A DNA stretch of 32,633 nucleotides from an uncultured Bacteroidota bacterium (GTDB lineage Bacteria > Bacteroidota > Bacteroidia > Chitinophagales > Chitinophagaceae), in NCBI GenBank assembly GCA_903877645.1, contig CAIRES010000024.1:1-32633 (forward strand). Reading direction: 5' to 3'. The position numbers and the translations under genes are program-made. Shown piece after piece: positions 1 to 8,220 of the stretch. A model generated the notes under the pieces. It did no database searches. It had not been told where the DNA came from and worked only from the letters and a program-made list of their open reading frames with translations. Position 1 is the first letter of the stretch. Each line of letters begins with the position of its first letter.

Positions 1-2607
1 ATCTTCACAGTACACTCTTGCCATGTAGCGTGGAACAACGGGCCGTGCTATGGCGATACATTGCAACTGCGCATGGGCGGTGATTCGACCGGTGCTACTT
101 ATTACTGGACCGGTCCTCTTGGCTTTACGAGTGTGCTGCATAATCCATTCAGGTATCCTGCTGTATGGACAGATACGGGGCTGTACCATTGCTACAAAAC
201 GATTGGTGGCATCATTGATACAGACAGTACGTATGTGATCATTCATCCACGGCCTATAGTTACCGCTACGAACAACGGGCCATTGTGCTCGGGCATGATA
301 GATACTTTATTACTGAATTCCACATCATCAATAGCAGGCAGCACATTTGCATGGTCTGGCCCACCATCTTATACCTCTTCTGCCCAGAACCCAACTATCC
401 CCGGCTTCAACGGAGCCAATGTAGGTTCATACCGTGTGATCGTGACCACGTCATTCGGGTGTAAGGATACTGCGTATACGACGGCAGATACGATACCGCG
501 TCCAATAGCCCCTGTGATCACCGACCCATCACCATATTGCCAGGGCAAACCATTTGTACCGTTCACAGTAGGGCATCCTACAGGCAGTACGGTGTATTGG
601 TATGCAGGCCCTGTAGGCGGCACAGGTAGCACTACAGCATCTACAGTGTCTACTACGGTTCCGGGCTATTATACAGTATATGCGAGCGATAAGATAGGCA
701 GTTGCGAGAGCATCAGGTCGTCTTACACGGTACGCATCATTACTACGCCTCTTGCACCTGTAGTTACCGGCCCATTGGATTATTGCCAGTACATGGGCCC
801 TGTAGTTCCGCTGCATGCATTCATTGATCCGACCGGCACAGCGGACTGGTATAACGCAGCCACAGGTGGCACAGCTACAACGACAGAAACACTACCTAAC
901 ATCAATGTAGCAGGTGTGTATCACTACTGGGTGAGCCAGACAGACAGCTCATGCGAAAGCCCACGCACCCCTGTAACTATAAACATCCATCCGAAACCAA
1001 ATCCGCCGATCATTACGCACCAGCAGTATTGCCAGTTCAAGACACCGGCAGCAGTGATCGCTACAGCAAGCACCGCTGGTGATGCACTGACGTGGTATGG
1101 CCCGGGAGTAACTCCGGGTTCATCAGTAGCGCCAACGCCAAATACATCAATAGCGCCTGCGTTTGATACCTTCTATGTACACGAGACCTCTACGTTTATT
1201 GGATCGCCAACCGTAGCTTGTATCAGCGACAGCGCGATGGATGTAGTTCCGATCATACTGAAACCGGCGCCACCGGTGCCTGCAGATCAGAAGTACTGCC
1301 AGAGAGATGGTGTAGTGGCTATGAACTATTCAGTAGACAGCTTTGCAGGATCTACACTGAACTGGTATGATGACCATGGTGGCGCGATAGCTCCAACACC
1401 ACAGGCAAACACATTTGACAATCCGGGCAGCCAGTCGTGGTTTGTGAGCCAGACCTTCAACGGATGTGAGAGCGACAGCGTTAAAATATCAGCGATGATC
1501 GTATACAAACCTGAGTTCACTATTACGTCAAGGAGCGCTTATGTATGCCAGTTCGATTCAGTAACGGTATCGTACAACGGCCCTGTGCTGCCACCACTGG
1601 CAGGCTACCACTGGACATTACCGGATGGCGCTAAAACAGTAGCAGGGACCAACCTGTACCAGCCATCGATAGTCGTTGAATTTGATTCATCGAACCTCAA
1701 CAACTTTGTGATACTGACAGCGAGTGACGACAGTGGTTTCTGCCATACAGATACCAGCCTGTACATCAATGTGATAGCACAGCCAAACCTGAACCTGTAC
1801 ACGAAAGCAGATGTATGTCTTGGAGATACCACCTTGCTGGCATTGTCTCAAAGAACACCTGGAACGTATGCGTTCACCTGGTACGTGGATGGTGTGTTGC
1901 TGGGTATCTCGCCTGACATTAGCGTTATATCAGCAAGCTCGAACAGCGGAGGCCCATACCTGATCAAATGGATAGACAGCGGCCGCCACGTGATAGAGAT
2001 CACCTCGGCTACTCATGAAGGATGTGCATCAGCGCCTGCCTTTGATTCGGTATATGTACACTCATTGCCCAGCGCGCAGTTCACATACTCGATACCAAAC
2101 GGCAAATCGACCTTGTGCCTGGAGGATAGTGTACAGTTCTCAGCAAGTATGAAGAATTATAATTACTCCTACAACTGGGCTCCTGACCACTTCTTCAACA
2201 ACACGAACACGTCAACGATCTGGGGTACAGTACAGCAGTCGCAGAGTATAGTGACACTGACTGTTACTGATCCGTTCGGATGTTCGGCATCGAGCAGCCT
2301 GGAGCTGGATCCGGAGACCTGTTGTACAGTAGTTTTCCCGAATGCATTTGCACCGGGGTCTACAACATCGAACGGAGAGAACAGCAAATTCCACCCGGTA
2401 TGTGCAGGCTACCATAGGTTCCACATGTTCCGTATCGCGAACCGCTGGGGCCAGACGATCTATGAATCAGCGAACAGCGCAGATGCATCATGGGATGGTA
2501 ACTACAACGGCGTACCACAGGATATGGGTGTATACTACTACTACGTGAAGTATGACTGCGGTGGCAACACAATAGAAGAGAAAGGTGATGTAACACTGAT
2601 CAGGTAA
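1..2607 (+). CDS. Large secreted Ig-like repeat protein with T9SS type B (gliding motility-associated) C-terminal domain, 5' partial
   Basis: The frame is open from base 1, so the N-terminus and signal peptide lie outside the window; 868 codons are visible. Seen: a series of roughly 80-120 residue repeats, each opening with a Cys after Tyr or Val (YCQG, YCQY, YCQF, YCQR, VCQF, VCLG) and often closing with a second Cys such as CES, with WY in the middle. This suits Ig/PKD-like beta-sandwiches held by disulfides. The last 95 or so residues (VFPNAFAPGS..., then FRIANRWGQTIYES, ASWDGNYNG, GVYYYYVKYDC, KGDVTLIR) match the CHU_C / gliding motility-associated C-terminal domain that sends proteins through the type IX secretion system to the cell surface. 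The likely role is a surface adhesin or structural protein, but ligand and function cannot be read. The gene ends at a strong hairpin terminator. Confidence 0.9.
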   Translation: MFTVHSCHVAWNNGPCYGDTLQLRMGGDSTGATYYWTGPLGFTSVLHNPFRYPAVWTDTGLYHCYKTIGGIIDTDSTYVIIHPRPIVTATNNGPLCSGMIDTLLLNSTSSIAGSTFAWSGPPSYTSSAQNPTIPGFNGANVGSYRVIVTTSFGCKDTAYTTADTIPRPIAPVITDPSPYCQGKPFVPFTVGHPTGSTVYWYAGPVGGTGSTTASTVSTTVPGYYTVYASDKIGSCESIRSSYTVRIITTPLAPVVTGPLDYCQYMGPVVPLHAFIDPTGTADWYNAATGGTATTTETLPNINVAGVYHYWVSQTDSSCESPRTPVTINIHPKPNPPIITHQQYCQFKTPAAVIATASTAGDALTWYGPGVTPGSSVAPTPNTSIAPAFDTFYVHETSTFIGSPTVACISDSAMDVVPIILKPAPPVPADQKYCQRDGVVAMNYSVDSFAGSTLNWYDDHGGAIAPTPQANTFDNPGSQSWFVSQTFNGCESDSVKISAMIVYKPEFTITSRSAYVCQFDSVTVSYNGPVLPPLAGYHWTLPDGAKTVAGTNLYQPSIVVEFDSSNLNNFVILTASDDSGFCHTDTSLYINVIAQPNLNLYTKADVCLGDTTLLALSQRTPGTYAFTWYVDGVLLGISPDISVISASSNSGGPYLIKWIDSGRHVIEITSATHEGCASAPAFDSVYVHSLPSAQFTYSIPNGKSTLCLEDSVQFSASMKNYNYSYNWAPDHFFNNTNTSTIWGTVQQSQSIVTLTVTDPFGCSASSSLELDPETCCTVVFPNAFAPGSTTSNGENSKFHPVCAGYHRFHMFRIANRWGQTIYESANSADASWDGNYNGVPQDMGVYYYYVKYDCGGNTIEEKGDVTLIR

Positions 2608-2628
2608 TACATCGCTCATTAACATAAA

Positions 2629-2660
2629 CAGGAAAGCCACTCAGTAGAGTGGCTTTCCTG
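2629..2660. terminator. Bidirectional intrinsic terminator between convergent genes
   Basis: A perfect 14-bp stem (CAGGAAAGCCACTC / GAGTGGCTTTCCTG) closes a 4-nt loop and is followed by TTGTATTT on the plus strand. It lies between the stop of the surface-protein gene and the convergent lipoprotein gene, so it can serve both. Confidence 0.85.
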
Positions 2661-2685
2661 TTGTATTTGAGTCTGGAAGAGATCG

Positions 2686-3120
2686 CTAAAAGGTATAAGC
2701 CTTGATGTATTGCATTTTCGTGTGTTCCTTATCGCTGGTTACCTCGTAATAATCGTAGAACGTAGTATCGCCCGGCATCTTGAAGCCGATGATATAGGTA
2801 TATGGCCCGTCTCCTTTGCGTATAGCAGGTTTCAGGTCTTCTCCTCCCTTGGGCATAGACATCACGCCTTCGGCAAAGTTAGGCCCATACTCAGCATCCA
2901 CATCATAGGCCCCCGAGGTGACCTCACTGTCTGCGATGACCTTTATGGTGTACGTAAAATGGTTTAAAGGATCGCCTGTGATCGGGGTACTTACAGATGC
3001 GACCAGTGTGCCCGGCTTAGGGAATACCTTTGGTTTTTCCTTTTTGTCGTTACCGGCATTATTGCAGCTAGCAAATGCAGCAAGAGCAATGACGGAGCAT
3101 AAGAGGGCTGTTTTTTTCAT
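2686..3120 (-). CDS. Small predicted lipoprotein of unknown function
   Basis: 144 residues. The N-terminus MKKTALLCSVIALAAFASC is a lipoprotein signal with its lipobox Cys at residue 19, followed by a polar Asn/Lys/Glu linker, so an envelope lipoprotein is predicted. The rest (a PITGDPLNHFTYTIKV segment and a DTTFYDYYEV segment) looks like a compact beta-rich domain that I do not recognise. A longer reading from a TTG at 3129 is possible, but that codon lies inside a TATTTTTG promoter box at 3127-3134, so the ATG at 3120 is preferred. That makes the message nearly leaderless. The gene is monocistronic and converges on the surface-protein gene with a shared terminator; it is divergent from the dipeptidyl peptidase gene. 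Confidence 0.75.
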   Translation of the reverse strand: MKKTALLCSVIALAAFASCNNAGNDKKEKPKVFPKPGTLVASVSTPITGDPLNHFTYTIKVIADSEVTSGAYDVDAEYGPNFAEGVMSMPKGGEDLKPAIRKGDGPYTYIIGFKMPGDTTFYDYYEVTSDKEHTKMQYIKAYTF

Positions 3121-3126
3121 CAGGCG

Positions 3127-3134
3127 CAAAAATA
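3127..3134 (-). promoter_or_regulatory. Bacteroidota -7 box (TATTTTTG) of the lipoprotein gene
   Basis: Exact match to TAnnTTTG on the minus strand, ending 7 nt before the ATG. No convincing TTG -33 element was found at the usual distance. Confidence 0.45.
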
Positions 3135-3230
3135 AGGCAGGAAACGATCACTCCCTTGCAGGGTGAGCATTTTTTAATGCAGGGATTTGCCGAAAAATAT
3201 TATTTTTATGCGTATTCTAATTCATCATTA

Positions 3231-5330
3231 ATGAGAAACAAAATAAGCCTGAAATGGGCAATACCGGTTATGGCCATTAGTACACAGTTATTGAGCGGCA
3301 GCTACAGTAGTGCAGCTCCCACACCTATATCTAAAACAGACAGTGCTGCGATAGTGGCAGATGGCTATGATCCAAACTTCAATGTATTGGCACAATCATT
3401 TGGCGACCTGCAGATGCTGCGCTACCAGGTGCCGGGTTTTAAAGATCTGACGGTAAAGCAAAAACAGCTTTCATACTACCTGTACGAAGCTGCACTGTGT
3501 GGCAGGGATATGATCTATGACCAGAAAAGCAAGTACGGCATATTGATACGTAAAACGCTGGAGGCAGTGTATGGTTCCTATTACGGCAATAGGAACTCGG
3601 CAGAGTGGAAACAATTTGAAGTGTATTGTGGAAGGTTCTGGTTCAGTAATGGTAACCATCATCATTACAGCAATGAAAAATTCATACCCGGATGCAGCTA
3701 CGAATACTTTGCGGCGCTGGTGAAAAACAGCGACCTCTCTCACCTGCCTTTAAAGAGCGGTGAGACCGTAGATGCATTCCTGGCAAGGATAAAACCTATT
3801 GTGTATGACAGGAACTTTGAGCCAAAGGTAGTGGACCTGCGCCCTGATGTGGACAACATAGTGAACTCCTCCAACAACTTCTATGAAGGGGTAACACAGC
3901 AAGAAGTTGAAGACTACTACTCTAAATTTGATACAAAAGGAAATGCGCCATCATGGGGGCTGAACAGCAAATTGATGAAGGAAAATGGCCGGATCGTGGA
4001 GCATACCTGGAAGAGCGGTGGTATGTATGGCGGCGCTATAGACCGTATAGTGGGCTGGTTGCAGAAAGCATCGGGAGTGGCAGAAGACCCCCAACAGAAG
4101 AAAGTGCTGGACCTGCTCATAGCCTTTTATGTAACGGGTGACCTGAAAGTATGGGACGACTATAACATTGCATGGACGGACGATAAGGGCTCACGCATAG
4201 ATGCCGTGAATGGTTTCATCGAAGTGTACCTGGATGCTATAGGCAAGAAGGGTAGCTTTGAAAGCACCGTATCGCTGAAGGACATGGAAGAGACCAAGCG
4301 CATAGAGGCTATAGCGGCACAGGCACAGTGGTTTGAAGACAATTCGACGATAGCTGCCGAGCATAAGAAAAAAACGGTAAAGGGCATCACTGCAAAAGCG
4401 ATAACGGTGATCGTGGAGAGCGGCGATGCGGCGCCAAGTACCCCTATAGGCATCAACCTGCCTAATGCCGAATGGATACGTAAGGATTACGGTTCTAAAT
4501 CGGTATCACTGAGCAATATCATACACTCTTACAACCTGGTGAGTGCAGGCAGCGGTATGCTGGATGAATTTGCCACCAACGATACGGTAATGCAGCGCCT
4601 GAAAAAGTATGGCGCCCTTGCGGGCGACCTGCATACTGATATGCACGAATGTATAGGCCATGCATCGGGACAGATAAACCCGGGTGTGGAAACAACCGAC
4701 AAGACGCTGAAGAACTACGCCAGTTGCCTGGAAGAAGCACGTGCCGACCTCGTAGGGCTGTACTACATCATGGACCAGAAGCTGGTAGAGATAGGTGTAA
4801 TGCCGGACATGGACGTAGCTAAAGCTGAGTATGACAGCTACATGATGAATGGCCTGATGACACAGCTTACCCGCCTGAAACCGGGAGAGCAACTGGAAGA
4901 AGCCCACATGCGCAACCGCGCTGTGGTAGCACACTGGGCTTTTGAGCATGGCGCAAAAGACAATGTAGTGGCAATGGTGAAGAAGAACGGCAAGACCTAT
5001 GTGCAGGTAAATGACTACGCCAAACTGCGTGAACTCTTTGGCCAGTTGCTGAAGGAGATACAGCGGATAAAATCAGAAGGGGATTATAATGCAGGAAAAG
5101 CCCTAGTAGAGAACTACGGTGTTAAAGTAGATCCCGTGCTGCACAAGGAAATACTGGAACGCTTTGCGAAACTGAACATAAAGCCATACCGTGGATTTAT
5201 ACAACCGAAACTGGTGCCTGTAAAGACCGGTACCGAGATCACGGATGTAATAGTGGAATACCCGGACAACTTCTACCAGCAAATGCTGGAGTATGGTAAG
5301 AACTATAGCTTCCTGCCGGTGAAGAATTAA
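3231..5330 (+). CDS. Dipeptidyl peptidase III (peptidase family M49), exported
   Basis: 699 residues. The M49 zinc motif HECIGH is at residues 472-477 and the second motif EEARAD at 501-506 supplies the third zinc ligand (Glu502 by comparison with the family). Length and motif spacing fit bacterial DPP III, which removes dipeptides from the N-termini of short peptides. The start is set at 3231: a longer frame exists from 3156, but only the 3231 ATG gives a normal signal peptide (basic MRNK, then a hydrophobic stretch up to about residue 28). A periplasmic or surface-anchored enzyme is inferred. The gene stands alone between a divergent lipoprotein gene and a convergent M56 protease gene. A role in peptide catabolism is likely but not shown by context. 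Confidence 0.92.
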   Translation: MRNKISLKWAIPVMAISTQLLSGSYSSAAPTPISKTDSAAIVADGYDPNFNVLAQSFGDLQMLRYQVPGFKDLTVKQKQLSYYLYEAALCGRDMIYDQKSKYGILIRKTLEAVYGSYYGNRNSAEWKQFEVYCGRFWFSNGNHHHYSNEKFIPGCSYEYFAALVKNSDLSHLPLKSGETVDAFLARIKPIVYDRNFEPKVVDLRPDVDNIVNSSNNFYEGVTQQEVEDYYSKFDTKGNAPSWGLNSKLMKENGRIVEHTWKSGGMYGGAIDRIVGWLQKASGVAEDPQQKKVLDLLIAFYVTGDLKVWDDYNIAWTDDKGSRIDAVNGFIEVYLDAIGKKGSFESTVSLKDMEETKRIEAIAAQAQWFEDNSTIAAEHKKKTVKGITAKAITVIVESGDAAPSTPIGINLPNAEWIRKDYGSKSVSLSNIIHSYNLVSAGSGMLDEFATNDTVMQRLKKYGALAGDLHTDMHECIGHASGQINPGVETTDKTLKNYASCLEEARADLVGLYYIMDQKLVEIGVMPDMDVAKAEYDSYMMNGLMTQLTRLKPGEQLEEAHMRNRAVVAHWAFEHGAKDNVVAMVKKNGKTYVQVNDYAKLRELFGQLLKEIQRIKSEGDYNAGKALVENYGVKVDPVLHKEILERFAKLNIKPYRGFIQPKLVPVKTGTEITDVIVEYPDNFYQQMLEYGKNYSFLPVKN

Positions 5331-5346
5331 GTACAAAGATGACTAC

Positions 5347-5383
5347 AATAAGATAAGGTGGCCATGCGCCACCCTATCTTATT
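5347..5383. terminator. Bidirectional terminator hairpin
   Basis: A 16-bp stem with one A-C mismatch (5347-5362 against 5368-5383) around a 5-nt loop, with T-rich flanks on both strands. It separates the convergent DPP III and M56 protease genes. Confidence 0.75.
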
Positions 5384-5403
5384 ATTATAGTTGTTTCTGC
5401 ATC

Positions 5404-6819
5404 CTACTTATGTATCGTTGCCTTATGGTTTTGTACTGTTATTTTATAGCGAGCCAAATAGGCATCAGCAAGAACAGTAACACTTTTTCCATGAAGGCTC
5501 GCCGGCTTTTTCACGGGAGCTTTACGAACAAGCTCATCAATTTTTTTGCTAACTGTATTTCTTAGTTTTTCAGGCACTATTTTGTTTTCATCTGTAAAAC
5601 CCCGTACATCGTAGAAGCCGCGGTACTCGTAGAAAACGGCTTTTCCTTTTTTGTCGATTACAACGTTGTTCATGTTTATGCTGTATTCGCCATCAGGCAA
5701 TTGGTTCAGTTCATTCGTAAGTTGATTAAGGATGTATTCTTCGAAGGCTCCGTCTTTCCAGGCAGGCAGAACAGTTACAGAATCAGACCTGTATATCTTT
5801 TCGCCATTCATTTTCATTGGCACGGCATCGAAAGAGACTATTTTCTGTACTTCTTTTCCCGTTACAGGATCGGTCATAGTTACAGTATCGGGGCCGTATG
5901 GTATTGCATACTCAAACTTATTACCCCTATAAGTAACCACATTCCCTTTCTTCTCAAACTTCTGCGAGAAGCTGTCTTTGGAAAAGCAGAGGAGGCATAC
6001 CAGCGCTACAGGTACAAATACAAGCATTTTACTTTTGGCCAAAGCGGACGAATTTCGTGTGAGCATAACGATCCTGTTTTTTATGGGTGAACGATTAAAT
6101 GAATGAGAAAGAGATGGGGCAGACCGCAGCATGGCCTGCTCTACCAGGAAGCGGGCATAGACCTGCGGCTGCGGTGCGGCCACACTATCGGCCTGGTATT
6201 CGTGTACGAGCAGCAAGCGTTTATTATACATATACACCAGCGGATGGAACCAGAAAATGATCTTTGCTAATTGGAGTAGTACCACATCGGCAATATGGAA
6301 CAGGGTGCTGTGCCTGCTTTCATGCGACAGGATCATCTGCCACTCCTCCCCGCTGTACTGCGCCCTGCTGCAAACGAACAGTGTATTTCGGAAGGAGAAC
6401 GGAGTATGCTCCTTGCCTGTTTCAATGATGGCCCAGTTGCCCTGTATTACCTTATTGCCTGCGCGGCTATACCTGCCAAGCTTAATTATATCTATACAGC
6501 AGATAGTTAGCGCAACAACCGCACCCAGGCAATAGGTTACAGTTAGCCATACGCTCCAATCTATTTCTGCGGCCGGTGTGCCGGCATCCATAATCGTTTG
6601 CTTGGCCGCGATCACCCGTGCTACAGGGTCCAGCCCACTTGTGGCCGGTATGGCGCCGTAATCGTGCCACTGCAGCATGGGGAGCAAAGCCCCCAGCACG
6701 AAAGTAGCCAGCAGGTAAAACCTGTTGTAGCTATGGTAGCTTTCCCTGCGCAGGAAGATATCGTAAGATAGCAGGCTAATGAGCCAGATAGCGGTAGCAT
6801 TTAAGAGATATTGCAGCAT
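5404..6819 (-). CDS. M56 family (BlaR1-like) membrane metallopeptidase with C-terminal periplasmic sensor domain
   Basis: 471 residues. Hydrophobic segments near 1-20, 34-50, 90-112 and 265-282 frame a cytoplasmic zinc protease with HESRH at 166-170 and HEYQAD at 206-211 (Glu207 as probable third ligand), the M56 arrangement. The last 190 residues lie after the final membrane segment, so outside the cytoplasm. They contain a PDTVTMTDPVTGKEV motif (310-324) also seen in the GldN-like protein at 7550-8209, and a GEYS...VIDKKGK module (377-393) seen again in the protein at 8221-8838. No penicillin-binding sensor motifs (SxxK, KTG) are visible, so the signal is probably not a beta-lactam. By analogy with BlaR1 it should inactivate the upstream BlaI-type repressor when triggered (inference). 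It follows that repressor gene after 33 bp. Confidence 0.88.
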   Translation of the reverse strand: MLQYLLNATAIWLISLLSYDIFLRRESYHSYNRFYLLATFVLGALLPMLQWHDYGAIPATSGLDPVARVIAAKQTIMDAGTPAAEIDWSVWLTVTYCLGAVVALTICCIDIIKLGRYSRAGNKVIQGNWAIIETGKEHTPFSFRNTLFVCSRAQYSGEEWQMILSHESRHSTLFHIADVVLLQLAKIIFWFHPLVYMYNKRLLLVHEYQADSVAAPQPQVYARFLVEQAMLRSAPSLSHSFNRSPIKNRIVMLTRNSSALAKSKMLVFVPVALVCLLCFSKDSFSQKFEKKGNVVTYRGNKFEYAIPYGPDTVTMTDPVTGKEVQKIVSFDAVPMKMNGEKIYRSDSVTVLPAWKDGAFEEYILNQLTNELNQLPDGEYSINMNNVVIDKKGKAVFYEYRGFYDVRGFTDENKIVPEKLRNTVSKKIDELVRKAPVKKPASLHGKSVTVLADAYLARYKITVQNHKATIHK

Positions 6820-6852
6820 ATCATTTCGTTTTAGTGATACAAATGATTTGTC

Positions 6853-7227
6853 TTACTTTTTATCCAGTGTCTTAAGAATATCATTCAGTTCCTTCAGGTT
6901 CATATCCTCACTTTCCACGAGGAAGCTCACCAGCATCTTCGGCGAGCCGCTGAAGTATTTCTCCACGAGGCTCTTTACGCCATGCTGTGCATAGTCTTCT
7001 TTGGCTATGATGGGGAAGTATTCGTGTGTTTTGCCGTAAGCCTTATGGTCTACAAAGCCTTTTTTCTCGAGTATGCGCACCACCGAAGACACTGTGCTGT
7101 GTGGCATATCAGGGTCGCCCAGCTTGTCTATGATGTCGCGCACCACACAGCGGTCCAGCTGCCAGATGATGTGCATCACTTCTTCTTCGGCCTTGGTGAG
7201 TGTAGGTAATGTCTTATTCCGTTTCAT
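6853..7227 (-). CDS. BlaI/MecI/CopY family transcriptional repressor
   Basis: 124 residues, the usual BlaI length. The N-terminal winged helix (LTKAEEEVMHIIWQL, then STVSSVVRILEKKGFV) is characteristic; the C-terminal part from about residue 80 is the dimerisation region. In this family an M56 protease sensor cleaves the repressor, and the gene directly downstream encodes such a protease. The start codon lies within a long palindrome (7214-7257), which points to autoregulation. Together with the protease gene it forms a two-gene operon ending at the terminator at 5347-5383. The regulated target genes are not proven; the two secreted-protein genes upstream on the same strand are candidates. 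Confidence 0.93.
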   Translation of the reverse strand: MKRNKTLPTLTKAEEEVMHIIWQLDRCVVRDIIDKLGDPDMPHSTVSSVVRILEKKGFVDHKAYGKTHEYFPIIAKEDYAQHGVKSLVEKYFSGSPKMLVSFLVESEDMNLKELNDILKTLDKK

Positions 7228-7257
7228 AACGTAAAATTACGTTACAAAACGGAATAA
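7214..7257. promoter_or_regulatory. Nested palindrome, probable BlaI-family operator
   Basis: The inner palindrome TAACGTAAAATTACGTTA (7227-7244; 7-bp arms, 4-nt centre) is flanked by outer 11-bp arms TTATTCCGTTT (7214-7224) and AAACGGAATAA (7247-7257). Only the two CA dinucleotides break the symmetry. It contains the repressor's ATG (7225-7227) and directly abuts the -7 box at 7259-7266, so a bound dimer, or two dimers, would block transcription start. Confidence 0.6.
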
Positions 7258-7258
7258 C

Positions 7259-7266
7259 CAAATTTA
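7259..7266 (-). promoter_or_regulatory. -7 box (TAAATTTG) of the blaI-like gene
   Basis: Exact TAnnTTTG match on the minus strand. The expected transcription start falls inside the adjoining palindrome. No clear -33 TTG. Confidence 0.5.
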
Positions 7267-7386
7267 TTTTTTAAAAAGAGTGAATTTTCTGCTTGGAAAC
7301 CGCTGTCAGGGAGTATCATTACTTGCTATTGCAAACCGGCAATTATGCTAAAGAAACTGGTTCCGCTCCGGGGACGCAATACTCTA

Positions 7387-7530
7387 AACATAGCCCACGG
7401 TTTTAACCGTGGGGAAAGAATCAAAACAACCCCGGAACCGTTTCAACGGTTTAGCGTACTCGTAAACGGTTAAAACCGTTGTTGCCATGTTGTGTATATT
7501 ATACCCACGGTTAAAACCGTGGGCTATGTT
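7387..7530. repeat. Composite palindromic intergenic repeat (REP-like)
   Basis: The gap 7228-7549 holds no gene. Two 27-bp copies (7387-7413 and 7504-7530) are exact reverse complements, and each is itself a hairpin built on CCACGG...CCGTGG. Between them lie two smaller hairpins made from AACCGTT/AACGGTT (7436-7451 and 7465-7480). Such mirrored palindrome pairs resemble REP/BIME-like elements mobilised by REP-associated transposases (inference). The unit sits between the secreted-protein pair and the blaI promoter and may also stop or stabilise transcripts. Confidence 0.75.
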
Positions 7531-7549
7531 AGATCACTCAGTGGCTTTA

Positions 7550-8209
7550 TTAGTTCTTGTCTTTCACTTCATCAGAATAGAAATAGTCGTTCCATATTTT
7601 ATTGCTGATGGTATTGGTAGGGTGGTACTGCTCGTATTTTTCTATGATGGGCCTTGCATCTTTGTACCGCACCCAGAAGATAGCCTGCACACCACGAAAC
7701 TCGCCTGCCTCGCCATAGATCTCGCGTAAGGGCGCTATGCCGGTGATCTCCACTTGTGTCTTGCCGGTAGCAGGGTCAAACGTCCAGTCTTCGAGTATAC
7801 GGTACTTGCGAAACGCGCTATAGTTGATGTCGTGATGTATTATTTTCATCACTTCCTTACCATCCACCGGGTCTAACATAATTACTGTGTCCGGCTTCGA
7901 GGTCAGCATTTCAAGAAGTCGCTCCTTCTTCAGTTTGGTAGTAAAAGAATGGTCTATATTAGAATAGAGAGTAAGTTTACTTGTTTTAAAGGCATTCACC
8001 CATAGTTCTACCAAAGTGGTATCGGTGCTCACATCGGTCATGTGGTGCTTTACAGTGTCTTCCTGTTCACTCATGTCTATCACGCGTGTAGTTTGTTTCT
8101 TCCATACCCCCGGCTTTATTGCAAAGCCTTTATAGGAAACGGACAGCATGCAAAATGTCGCAAGCGAAAAGAGCAACAATTTTTTAGCAGCAACATTCTG
8201 AGTATGCAT
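7550..8209 (-). CDS. Secreted GldN-like protein of the M56/BlaI locus
   Basis: 219 residues with a signal-peptide-like N-terminus (hydrophobic 11-30). The segment 68-211 resembles the type IX secretion protein GldN/PorN: PDTVIMLDPVDGKEV (106-120), YRILEDWTFD (136-145), ITGIAPL (155-161), then FWVRYKDARPIIEKYE (178-193) followed by NDYF. True GldN proteins are longer, about 300 residues, and are encoded beside gldK, gldL and gldM, which are absent here; I therefore read this as a diverged paralogue, not the secretion component itself. The PDTV...DPV.GKEV motif recurs in the M56 protease at 310-324. It lies 11 bp after the 8221-8838 gene, so the two are probably co-transcribed. Function unknown; a periplasmic partner or signal protein for the protease is a guess. 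Confidence 0.65.
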   Translation of the reverse strand: MHTQNVAAKKLLLFSLATFCMLSVSYKGFAIKPGVWKKQTTRVIDMSEQEDTVKHHMTDVSTDTTLVELWVNAFKTSKLTLYSNIDHSFTTKLKKERLLEMLTSKPDTVIMLDPVDGKEVMKIIHHDINYSAFRKYRILEDWTFDPATGKTQVEITGIAPLREIYGEAGEFRGVQAIFWVRYKDARPIIEKYEQYHPTNTISNKIWNDYFYSDEVKDKN

Positions 8210-8220
8210 GTGATTCTTTT

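Noticed and set aside
3156-3230. Upstream in-frame extension of the dipeptidyl peptidase
   Set aside because: Would put 25 polar/aromatic residues before a clear signal peptide.
5404-7227. Beta-lactam resistance sensor pair (BlaR1-BlaI)
   Set aside because: The repressor and protease families fit, but the protease lacks any penicillin-binding sensor motif and no beta-lactamase gene is nearby.
7387-7530. CRISPR-like array
   Set aside because: The units are mirrored palindromes in opposite orientation with unequal spacing, not direct repeats with regular spacers, and no cas gene is present.
7550-8209. True type IX secretion GldN
   Set aside because: Shorter than GldN and not beside gldK/L/M; treated as a diverged GldN-like protein.
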